NCBI GenBank assembly: GCA_020063545.1
Contig: JAGUUF010000224.1
Span: 1 to 14,000 of the forward strand
From: Cytophagales bacterium
Lineage (GTDB): Bacteria > Bacteroidota > Bacteroidia > Cytophagales > Cyclobacteriaceae
DNA: 14,000 nucleotides
Direction of reading: 5' to 3'
Shown: one piece after another, positions 1-5,679 of the stretch
Layout: each line of letters starts with the position of its first letter
How positions within the stretch are numbered: the first letter of the stretch is position 1
Made by a program: the position numbers and the translations under genes
Notes under the pieces: generated by a model
Databases searched by the model: none
What the model was told of the DNA's origin: nothing
What the model saw: the letters and a program-made list of their open reading frames with translations, nothing else

Positions 1-1573
1 CAACCAGGCATTCTCTGAATATTTGCTTCAGTCTTGTAGCCCGTTTTTCCTTAACGAACTTGAAAAAGGAGAACATCTTTATCCAGATGGATTCCGTATC
101 GAGGTAACTGCTAAACTTCTTTTCCAATTCAAGCAGATTATCTTCAATTCCACTGAGTGCAGAAATATTCAGCGTACCACCGGAAAAAAGATTACTATTA
201 TCCGCCCCGAGCAGTCTGATCTGATTCGGTATGCTTTTAAACTTTCGCCAAAGTTCCACACCATGAATTAAATTGCCATTGCGCTGCTTGAGTTCATCCT
301 GCAAGTATTCAACGATTTCATTGACCGTACTTGCCAAACCTGTGTGCTCGAAGAAATTCTGACAATAAACTTTCCTTGCTTCGTCAACAAATGCATGATT
401 CTCGATCTTCTTATGAATCCCTTCATCAAAAAGTCCCTTATAGTAAATGACCTTTGGATCGATATTCTTTGATTTGCTCGGAAGATAAAGGCCAAAACTG
501 GTAATCTCTGGTATCCATCTTTTATAGAGAATTCCTTGTCGCGCTTTTACATTACGAAAGCTGTCGATAATGTTGGTTACGGCCTGGTTATTTGTTGAAC
601 AGGCTACTATGATTCTTGGCCTGTCGCCCTCTATTGCGCTTAACACCACTTCATTGGCAACAATGCTTTGAAGCAGGGTGGTTTTGCCTGTTCCGGGTGG
701 TCCATTCACGGCCAGAATGCTGCCATCCTTTAATGTATTGAAGTGATACAAACTTCTTCGTTGCGAAACCGACAAAGGGTGTTCATGTCCCATTTGGCCC
801 AAATGATTTAGCGATGCGGCTTCAAAATCTTCGATTGAAAGAAGTGGTTTCAATGGCTCTTCTTGCCGACTACAGATATTGTGTAATAAACGAGGAGTCT
901 TTTCGCTTTTAAGTAGGAAATCATACAATTGAATGATGCCATCAGCAGGGTTCCTGATGATGTTGTTAATAACAATTGTATTTTCCTGCGAGACCAGGAA
1001 ATTTTCTGGCTTGTAACTTTCAAGCGGCTGTCCGGTGGATTCCTTAAAAATTGATTTTAGATAATCCCAATATTGCGGCCAACTCTTTTCTGTAAATGCA
1101 TCGGCATACACCTTATCGATGGTATCGACATCTGAAAAAATAAAATTTACCTTTTCATTTATCTGCGGCTCAAGGTGCACCCGAGGAATATAGGGAAAGG
1201 TATCGTCATCAGGACGGAGATTTCCTTGCCGGTTTAATATCGCTTTAATCCAAAAAGGATAGAATGGGCCCTCTTCACCTACGATTTTGATGTATTCGGG
1301 AATTGGGCTGACAAGAAAAGATGAAATAAGAATTTGTACTTCATCGAGTGATTGCCAGTCTTCATGCTCTCTGTTTTCGATTCCTTTTTCGTAATTGATT
1401 CGCTGCTCTTCCCGATCAATAAGTTGGTTCGCCTGTTGAATGGCCACCTGACCGGACTCTACATCCACTGTGCAGTTCTTTAGAAAGAGTGCTTTTCCTT
1501 CCAACTTAATCTCAATCCTTGCTGCATCGGCAAGAGTATTCCGCCAATATTTAATAAAATTATTTGCTGACAT
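1..1573 (-). CDS. SF1 helicase, DNA2/NAM7 (UPF1-like) type, 5' part only
   Basis: An uninterrupted minus-strand reading frame starts with ATG at 1573 and leaves the window at base 1, giving 524 codons with no stop. After about 260 residues without a family I can name comes a Q-motif-like stretch (HPLSVSQRRSL, about 267-277). It is followed by a textbook Walker A, GPPGTGKTT, at residues 291-299, with the ATP-binding lysine at 297. A motif Ia-like segment, IIVACSTNNQAV (321-332), follows. This order is typical of UPF1/DNA2/NAM7 superfamily 1 helicases (AAA_11 type). Walker B and the second RecA domain would lie beyond the edge, so activity cannot be judged. An in-frame stop lies upstream near 1625 with no other ATG between, which supports the start. 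Such helicases are common in bacterial defence islands, but a housekeeping or standalone role is possible. Family call sure, role unknown. Confidence 0.85.
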   Translation of the reverse strand, partial: MSANNFIKYWRNTLADAARIEIKLEGKALFLKNCTVDVESGQVAIQQANQLIDREEQRINYEKGIENREHEDWQSLDEVQILISSFLVSPIPEYIKIVGEEGPFYPFWIKAILNRQGNLRPDDDTFPYIPRVHLEPQINEKVNFIFSDVDTIDKVYADAFTEKSWPQYWDYLKSIFKESTGQPLESYKPENFLVSQENTIVINNIIRNPADGIIQLYDFLLKSEKTPRLLHNICSRQEEPLKPLLSIEDFEAASLNHLGQMGHEHPLSVSQRRSLYHFNTLKDGSILAVNGPPGTGKTTLLQSIVANEVVLSAIEGDRPRIIVACSTNNQAVTNIIDSFRNVKARQGILYKRWIPEITSFGLYLPSKSKNIDPKVIYYKGLFDEGIHKKIENHAFVDEARKVYCQNFFEHTGLASTVNEIVEYLQDELKQRNGNLIHGVELWRKFKSIPNQIRLLGADNSNLFSGGTLNISALSGIEDNLLELEKKFSSYLDTESIWIKMFSFFKFVKEKRATRLKQIFRECLV

Positions 1574-1627
1574 GTACAGTCGGTAAAAAGTAACGCGGGC
1601 ATTATCCGCTAATGAATTGGTTCAATT

Positions 1628-1834
1628 TCACTTTTTCTTCCTGTTGTAGGGAGATTGGTTTGTTGGTTTCAGTGAGATGCTGTTGTTACTTGCGAACAGT
1701 CTTACGGAATTTTCAGTCCGCCCTAACTTATGAGCAATGAGGCCTGTTGGGGTATTTCCTTTTACCAATTGATTGAACTGCTTTTTATCTGTTGATGTCC
1801 ATTCTTTACTGTGATTCTTAGGAGTCTTAGCCAT
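1628..1834 (-). CDS. Small conserved basic protein with HTH-like region
   Basis: This 68-residue protein begins MAKTPKNHSKEWTSTDKKQ and ends in a basic tail, NRKKK. The core, about residues 12-50 (EWTSTDKKQF, NTPTGLIAHKLGRTENSV), has the rhythm of a Myb/SANT or homeodomain-like three-helix fold: a W near the start, then a turn before a 'LIAHKLGRTENSV' recognition-type helix. I recognise it as one of a widespread group of small bacterial hypothetical proteins with the NTPTGLIAHKLGRTE and SLKPTNQSPY signatures. DNA binding is inferred from the fold-like pattern and the basic charge. It lies 54 bases upstream of the helicase on the same strand and may be co-transcribed with it. On this strand a TATATTAG box (plus-strand bases 1859-1866) lies 25 bases before the start and differs at one base from the Bacteroidota -7 element. 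Confidence 0.8.
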   Translation of the reverse strand: MAKTPKNHSKEWTSTDKKQFNQLVKGNTPTGLIAHKLGRTENSVRLFASNNSISLKPTNQSPYNRKKK

Positions 1835-1883
1835 GTGGGATGTGTTTTACTTGGAATTCTAATATAGGAAAATGTTCTGTGAT

Positions 1884-1902
1884 GCCTCCGTTTTTCGGGG
1901 GC
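1884..1902. terminator. Short GC-rich hairpin after the membrane-protein gene
   Basis: A 7-base stem (GCCTCCG / CGGGGGC) with a TTTTT loop lies 5 bases past the stop codon of the minus-strand gene at 1908-2159. On the plus strand the stem closes fully with one G-U pair; on the minus strand it has one C-A mismatch. Neither side has a clear T-tract, so it is a weak candidate terminator or simply a separating hairpin. Confidence 0.3.
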
Positions 1903-1907
1903 AGATT

Positions 1908-2159
1908 TCAAAGAAGTAATAACAGTTGCGGATTGGCAAAATACCAGACAACAAACAAGAAGAGGCCAGCGATGAACAATATAAAACTTACGAGTTTAAG
2001 AATCCTTTCACCCAGAGGAGTGAGTACTGAACTTGTAAATGTCCGGAACGTTTCAATGCCGCTTTGATTTCTGCGGTAGAATTTCCGCCTGGCTACAACG
2101 ATGTACATCGCGATAGACAGGAACAGGCAGACAATACCGAGTATTATTATCGTGTTCAT
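1908..2159 (-). CDS. Small inner-membrane protein with two TM helices
   Basis: This is an 83-residue hydrophobic protein. Helix 1 spans about residues 3-23 (TIIILGIVCLFLSIAMYIVVA) and is followed by a strongly basic segment, RRKFYRR (24-30). Helix 2 spans about residues 53-75. By the positive-inside rule the basic loop should lie in the cytoplasm, with both ends outside. I do not recognise a family. It is chosen over the plus-strand frames in the same place because its hydrophobicity and charge pattern are protein-like, while the opposing translations are not. It is transcribed away from the abiE-like operon and towards the small HTH-like gene. Nothing in the sequence ties it to defence, although small two-helix proteins do occur in such islands. 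Confidence 0.6.
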   Translation of the reverse strand: MNTIIILGIVCLFLSIAMYIVVARRKFYRRNQSGIETFRTFTSSVLTPLGERILKLVSFILFIAGLFLFVVWYFANPQLLLLL

Positions 2160-2241
2160 ATCTTGAATTTAGTTTTTCCGGTGCATATCGCGACTACTAA
2201 AATCCACTATCTACCTGATAACTGGGTTATTTCAGTTTTAC

Positions 2242-2342
2242 TATATTTCATATCCGCTCAGAGATCTATTGAGTCCCTATTTGGATACAAAATATTCTTT
2301 AATTATATTTCGTATCCGTTTAGAGACCTAAAAAGTCCCTAT
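2242..2342 (+). repeat. Two 39-base direct repeats, likely AbiEi operator
   Basis: Copy 1 lies at 2242-2280 and copy 2 at 2304-2342, a 62-base period. By eye 32 of 39 positions agree. Shared blocks are TATATTTC, TATCCG, AGAGA and AGTCCCTAT. Copy 2 ends 6 bases before the AbiEi-like start codon, and the copies flank and overlap the candidate promoter. AbiEi proteins are known to repress their own operon by binding repeated sites in its promoter, so an autoregulatory operator is the natural reading. Confidence 0.6.
2280..2311 (+). promoter_or_regulatory. Candidate promoter of the abiE-like operon
   Basis: TTTG at 2280-2283, 20 bases, then TATATTTC at 2304-2311 matches the Bacteroidota pattern (TTTG, about 20 bases, TAnnTTTG) except for the last base. 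Transcription would start near 2318, about 30 bases before the first ATG. The -7 box is also the first block of repeat copy 2, so a protein bound there would block polymerase. Confidence 0.5.
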
Positions 2343-2348
2343 TAATAT

Positions 2349-3194
2349 ATGAAATATAGCAACCCGGCAAATATTCAAACGAAAACACTGCTTACCCAGG
2401 GGTCGGTACTCCTACGGCATTTTAATGACGCTGGCCGGCCGGCATTTACCCTTCAGGAAGCTGCCGAGGTGCTTAAAAGTTCAACCCGAGAGGCAACCAA
2501 AAAACTGCTTAGCGGCATGGTTAAACGCGGGCTCTTGCTAAGACTCAAAGAGGGAGTCTATTGGATTATTCCGTATGATCAGGACCCTAATACCTATTTT
2601 CCAAACACGCACCTGGTAGTGAAATATCTTACCGGAAATGTCGAATATTATATCGGCTATTACAGCGCGCTGGAACTTCACAGCCTTATCACGCAGCCTT
2701 CGTTCAGAGAACAGGTGGTGGTGAACAGGCAGGTCAAGCCGTCATCCGTAAAAATAAAAGGACACAAGTTTCAGTTTATATACCATAACCATAACCATTA
2801 TTTTGGAGCATCCGAACTGTGGGTTGATAGTTTCAACAAGGCCACCTGTTCCGATCTTGAAAAGACCTTCATCGATTGCCTTTATAAACCTGACTATGCG
2901 GGTGGTATTAGTGAAATTGCCAAGGCACTCTATAAGTCGCGGGAAAAAATTGATTACCAAAAGCTTCTGAATTATTGCGAACGATTTAAGGCTCAGTCGG
3001 TAATTAAACGGCTCGGATTCCTGCTGGAGTTACTTAAAATTAACAATCCCATATCAGGTAAGCTCCATGCCATGATAACGCCCACGTACATTTTGCTGGA
3101 ACCCTCGTACGAGAAAAAAGGAAAGATGAACGGCATCTGGTACGTGCGGCAAAACATGGAACTTTCTGATATTTTATCACCCATATTTAGTTGA
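2349..3194 (+). CDS. AbiEi-like antitoxin / transcriptional regulator (type IV TA)
   Basis: This 281-residue protein matches the AbiEi/COG5340 family in layout and length. An N-terminal winged-helix domain, about residues 12-76, reads as TLQEAAEVLKSSTREATKKLLSGMVKRGLLLRLKEGVYWI: helix-turn-helix followed by a basic wing. The C-terminal antitoxin region has the family hallmark SDLEKTFIDCLYKPDYAGGI at about residues 168-187. In characterised AbiE systems this protein represses its own promoter and counters the AbiEii nucleotidyltransferase without forming a stable complex with it (type IV). It is the first gene of a three-gene operon, 1 base before the AbiEii-like gene, and sits behind direct repeats that could be its operator. 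The ATG at 2349 is the first start after those repeats. Family assignment is strong; an actual anti-phage role is not shown. Confidence 0.88.
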   Translation: MKYSNPANIQTKTLLTQGSVLLRHFNDAGRPAFTLQEAAEVLKSSTREATKKLLSGMVKRGLLLRLKEGVYWIIPYDQDPNTYFPNTHLVVKYLTGNVEYYIGYYSALELHSLITQPSFREQVVVNRQVKPSSVKIKGHKFQFIYHNHNHYFGASELWVDSFNKATCSDLEKTFIDCLYKPDYAGGISEIAKALYKSREKIDYQKLLNYCERFKAQSVIKRLGFLLELLKINNPISGKLHAMITPTYILLEPSYEKKGKMNGIWYVRQNMELSDILSPIFS

Positions 3195-3195
3195 A

Positions 3196-3996
3196 ATGAT
3201 AAAGACAAAAGAATTGAGCGCGGCAGCGGCCAAATACAAACTGAAAGATACCCAGGTGGAAAAAGATTACGTTCTATCGTGGATTCTCTATGGCATCTCA
3301 AAGAATGAATTACTTTTCAAGAGCCTTGTGTTTAAGGGCGGCACCGTATTGAAGAAAATTTACTTTGAAGACTACAGGTTCTCGGAAGACCTTGACTTCA
3401 CCCTTATAGATGAAAAAATTACCAACCAGGAATTGCTCAAAGAATTCGAAAAGATATATGCGTTCGTGAAACAGGAAGCCAACATTTCGCTGAAATTCAA
3501 AGAACATGGTGAGCACGAAAGCGGAAGCCTTGTGTTTTACGTAAATTATGTAGGGCCGCTTCAGGCAAATATCGACAGTCGCGATATCAAGATCGATATC
3601 ACACGCGGAGAAATACTGGAATTTGAAATCGAAACAAAGCCTTTGATTATCACGTACTCCGACTTGCCCCCGGATTCTTTTTTGTTACAGTGCTATTCGC
3701 TTCCGGAAGTGTTGATAGAAAAAATGGCCGCCTTGATGGGGCGTACCGAGCCAAGAGATCTTTACGACTTCTGGTACCTGACCGAGCACGATGGACTTAA
3801 ACCCAAAGACTGCCGTGGCGAGTTTGAGCGAAAAGCCACCAACAAAAAGCACGATCCTACGAAGTTGGAAGAAAAAGTATTGGCCAAGGAAAAGAACTTT
3901 AAAAAAGACTGGGAAAGGAAATTGGAAAACCAAATGGACGAACTGCCGAAATTTGATGATGTATTCAGAGAATCGAAAAGAAATTTTAAGTTTTAG
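3196..3996 (+). CDS. AbiEii-like nucleotidyltransferase toxin
   Basis: This 266-residue protein belongs to the AbiEii/COG2253 nucleotidyltransferase-like family. Visible motifs, in order, are VEKDYVLSWIL (21-31), FKGGTVLKKIYFEDYRFSEDLDFTL (46-70), KIDITRGE (132-139) and EKMAALMGRTEPRDLYDFWYL (175-195). FKGGT is the nucleotide-binding signature, D65 and D67 the metal-binding acidic pair, and KIDIT and PRDLYDFWYL correspond to family motifs III and IV. All look intact, so it is probably active. Known AbiEii-type toxins transfer nucleotides, and related MenT enzymes attack tRNA 3' ends; that target is not provable here. The lysine-rich C-terminus (about 205-266) is probably helical. The start lies 1 base after the AbiEi stop, indicating translational coupling, and the next gene follows after 3 bases. 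Confidence 0.9.
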   Translation: MIKTKELSAAAAKYKLKDTQVEKDYVLSWILYGISKNELLFKSLVFKGGTVLKKIYFEDYRFSEDLDFTLIDEKITNQELLKEFEKIYAFVKQEANISLKFKEHGEHESGSLVFYVNYVGPLQANIDSRDIKIDITRGEILEFEIETKPLIITYSDLPPDSFLLQCYSLPEVLIEKMAALMGRTEPRDLYDFWYLTEHDGLKPKDCRGEFERKATNKKHDPTKLEEKVLAKEKNFKKDWERKLENQMDELPKFDDVFRESKRNFKF

Positions 3997-3999
3997 CGT

Positions 4000-4860
4000 A
4001 TGAAAACCTCCCTTACCCATCTTTCCGAAAACAAGCAATACGAGATCAGGCGTATTGTGGACATTATCCAGGAGGTAGTGAGTCCTGAGAAAATTATTTT
4101 GTTTGGCAGCCACGCAAAGGGCACGCAGGTGGAGCACCGCTACCAAACCAAAGACGGTATCATCCACGAGTATATCAGCGACTATGATTTCTTAGTGGTG
4201 ACCAAGGACAATCCCGAGAAGACTTACGTGCAGGAAAGCAAGATTATGGATAGGGTTGATCATTTCAACCCACCGGTAAACCTTGAGATACACGAGATTG
4301 ACTACATTAACGAGGGGCTTGCCTGGGGCCAGTATTTCTTTGCCGATATTGTGAAGGAAGGCATTCTCCTTTTTGATTCCGGTAAGGTGAATTTTGTTGA
4401 GACTCGCGTTTTGACTGTTTCCGAAGAAAGGAAGAAGGCAAATGACTACTTTGATATTTGGTATCCAGAAAGTCAAGGCTTTTTGAAAGTCGCTACTTTT
4501 TGCCTGAGTGAAGGCGATCTTAAAATTGGTGCATTCAATCTACATCAAGCGGCTGAAAGTCTGTACTATTCCTTACTATTGGTTTTTACTGGCTACAAAC
4601 CTAAAACACACAATCTTTGGAAGCTGCGGAAAAAGACTAAGGCCTATTCTGACGAACTGTTTCTAGTTTTTAAGGCAGAGAGCGACAAGCAAGAAGAACA
4701 TCTTTTTGATTTACTTAAGCGAGGATATATTGAAGCTCGCTATAAGCAAAAAGATTATCAAATTACCCGTAGCGAACTAGCTGAACTCATTGAACGAGTA
4801 AAGTCGATGAGTAGAATTGTTGAAGGTTTGTGCGCATCTAAAATCGAGTCTATCAGGTAA
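4000..4860 (+). CDS. MNT nucleotidyltransferase - HEPN fusion protein
   Basis: This 286-residue two-domain protein starts with a minimal nucleotidyltransferase domain (about 15-125). It has G36-S37 in LFGSHAKG, a long insertion, and then the acidic pair D61/D63 in SDYDFLVV. A third carboxylate could be E96 or E99 in NLEIHEI. The C-terminal half (about 145-275) is a HEPN domain of the COG2250 kind: FNLHQAAESLYYSLLLVF, then THNLWKL, then RGYIEARYKQKDY near 241-253. The pair R241 and R247-Y248 stands where other HEPN RNases have Rx4-6H, and no histidine is present there. HEPN and MNT proteins usually form two-gene toxin-antitoxin pairs in which MNT modifies HEPN; here they are one chain. It follows the AbiEii-like gene by 3 bases, so it is likely co-expressed with the abiE pair. 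Hand counts give about 46% GC in the MNT half (4081-4380) and about 39% in the HEPN half (4501-4800). Confidence 0.85.
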   Translation: MKTSLTHLSENKQYEIRRIVDIIQEVVSPEKIILFGSHAKGTQVEHRYQTKDGIIHEYISDYDFLVVTKDNPEKTYVQESKIMDRVDHFNPPVNLEIHEIDYINEGLAWGQYFFADIVKEGILLFDSGKVNFVETRVLTVSEERKKANDYFDIWYPESQGFLKVATFCLSEGDLKIGAFNLHQAAESLYYSLLLVFTGYKPKTHNLWKLRKKTKAYSDELFLVFKAESDKQEEHLFDLLKRGYIEARYKQKDYQITRSELAELIERVKSMSRIVEGLCASKIESIR

Positions 4861-4863
4861 TAT

Positions 4864-5388
4864 CTACTTCACTCTCTTTTGATACATATATTTTGACTTT
4901 TTATTTTGAGACTTGACTCTTTTTAACTTCCGCTCACTTACAAGCTTCTTAAGAACTCCGGATACCGCAGAACTCCTTAGATTTGCACTATAAAGCTTTT
5001 TACATTGCTTAATGATCTGACCCACTGATTTTGGTGAATTTAGAAAATCTGTCCCGATCAGGTTGATTATTGATAATGTGGTTTGTGGACGCTTAGTCTT
5101 TTTAGTGCCAGCACCAAAGTCTGTATTTAGCTTGTGATCAAATTCGAATCGAAGTAATTCATCAGGGTATTTGCCAAGTGCCGTAGCAAGCGCTCTTATG
5201 GTATGTATGTTGACAGCGTGTCGTCCATTTTCAATCCTTGATATTTGATTGCTGTCGATATTCAAGAATGCAGCCAGTTGGCCTTGCGACCAATCGCGGT
5301 CATTCCTTAATTTTTTTAGATGCCTGCCAAATGCAACTTGAAACTCTTTGTCCTTATTCTTCACGCATTCAAACTGCGTGGATAACAT
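4864..5388 (-). CDS. XRE-family HTH regulator with basic C-terminal domain
   Basis: From the ATG at 5388 this encodes 174 residues. Residues about 16-83 form an XRE/Cro-type helix-turn-helix: FGRHLKKLRNDRDWSQGQLA, then NIDSNQISRIENGR, then TIRALATALGKYPDELLRFEF. The remaining about 85 residues are very basic and contain a second helical stretch, VGQIIKQCKKLYSANLRSSAVSGVLKKLVSERKL. This looks like a winged-helix fold, but I cannot name it. A GTG at 5430 would add 14 residues; I prefer the ATG because the longer version would overlap a palindrome and a divergent promoter. It faces the abiE-like operon, with 3 bases between the stop codons and no visible terminator, so read-through from each side could give antisense RNA. 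Its target may be the palindrome at 5428-5446 upstream of its own start (inference). Confidence 0.85.
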   Translation of the reverse strand: MLSTQFECVKNKDKEFQVAFGRHLKKLRNDRDWSQGQLAAFLNIDSNQISRIENGRHAVNIHTIRALATALGKYPDELLRFEFDHKLNTDFGAGTKKTKRPQTTLSIINLIGTDFLNSPKSVGQIIKQCKKLYSANLRSSAVSGVLKKLVSERKLKRVKSQNKKSKYMYQKRVK

Positions 5389-5406
5389 GGTTAGTTTATT
5401 ACCAAA

Positions 5407-5438
5407 TTTGTATATAAACTGACCATTCACTATATTTG
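5407..5438 (+). promoter_or_regulatory. Bacteroidota-type promoter facing right, no clear gene behind it
   Basis: TTTG at 5407-5410, exactly 20 bases, then TATATTTG at 5431-5438 fits the Bacteroidota vegetative promoter fully. Spacing is the same as in the candidate promoter at 2280-2311. Transcription would start near 5445 and run through a dyad-rich stretch that lacks a convincing coding sequence. Confidence 0.55.
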
Positions 5439-5446
5439 AAATAGTG
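5428..5446. promoter_or_regulatory. Palindromic operator candidate
   Basis: CACTAT, a 7-base centre, then ATAGTG form a perfect 6-base dyad. It covers the -7 box of the rightward promoter and lies 40 bases upstream of the XRE gene's ATG. An XRE dimer bound there could control both directions; this is inferred from position only. Confidence 0.4.
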
Positions 5447-5470
5447 GCACCAAAAAGTCTCCCATCTCAT

Positions 5471-5593
5471 TTACTGATGCCTGAGAAACAGAAGAAAATG
5501 GGATATGGGACAAACCTCCAAGATATTCACCGCATTAAGTGCGGGTGCTCCCTGCTTATTGGCGTACCCGGGCATTTTCTCAGGCCTCAGTAA
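5471..5593. repeat. 18-base inverted repeat with arms 87 bases apart
   Basis: The arm TTACTGATGCCTGAGAAA (5471-5488) is complementary to 5576-5593 at 17 of 18 positions. Allowing a one-base gap, the match extends outward a few more bases. It could be the long stem of an RNA or the terminal repeats of a tiny non-autonomous element of about 123 bases. No clear target-site duplication was seen. Confidence 0.6.
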
Positions 5594-5639
5594 TGACGGT
5601 AAGCAAAGCCCCGCACTTATTTCTACTCCTTCCGGTTCA

Positions 5640-5663
5640 ACACTCGCCTTGCGCGGGTGTTTT
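5640..5663 (+). terminator. Rho-independent terminator candidate
   Basis: ACACTCGC (5640-5647) pairs with GCGGGTGT (5653-5660), 8 base pairs including one G-U, around a CTTGC loop. TTT continues to 5663, giving a short U-run. It ends just before the TATATTTG box at 5666. Confidence 0.4.
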
Positions 5664-5665
5664 CG

Positions 5666-5673
5666 TATATTTG
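5666..5673 (+). promoter_or_regulatory. TATATTTG -7 box upstream of the sigma gene
   Basis: TATATTTG fully matches the Bacteroidota -7 element TAnnTTTG. No TTTG is found at the right -33 distance; only a TTG at 5649-5651 lies upstream, which is too close. Transcription would start near 5680, giving a leader of about 120 bases before the sigma-factor ATG at 5801. Confidence 0.45.
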
Positions 5674-5679
5674 TTGCGC

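Larger units (their letters stand above)
5445..5663 (+). ncRNA. Candidate structured RNA of about 215 nt between promoter and terminator
   Basis: The stretch runs from the expected start of the promoter at 5407-5438 to a hairpin with a short U-tract at 5640-5663. It contains an 18-base inverted repeat (5471-5488 with 5576-5593, one mismatch), a local hairpin at 5528-5547, and a 10-base inverted repeat (5536-5545 with 5610-5619). The last crosses the first and would need a pseudoknot or alternative folds. The longest plus-strand frame here (5505-5783) reads through both the terminator and the next promoter and does not look like a protein. I do not recognise a known RNA family. It could instead be an untranslated leader of the sigma gene. 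Confidence 0.35.

Noticed and set aside
2242..2342. CRISPR-like repeat-spacer-repeat
   Set aside because: Only two copies that differ at about 7 of 39 positions, no third unit and no cas genes. Position over a promoter favours an operator.
1840..2345. Two plus-strand reading frames (1840-2067 and 2064-2345)
   Set aside because: They oppose the minus-strand membrane-protein gene, which has a sensible hydrophobic pattern, and run into the operator repeats. Neither looks like a protein.
3685..4167. A 160-residue minus-strand reading frame
   Set aside because: It is antisense to the AbiEii-like and MNT-HEPN genes, whose plus-strand frames carry clear catalytic motifs. The antisense translation is phenylalanine-rich noise from lysine- and glutamate-rich sense codons.
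5503..5610. Words resembling a cyclic-di-GMP (GEMM) riboswitch: GGGACAAACC near 5507 and AAGCAAAGCC near 5601
   Set aside because: The two words are about 90 bases apart, far more than in GEMM, and the surrounding stems and the tetraloop receptor do not fit.
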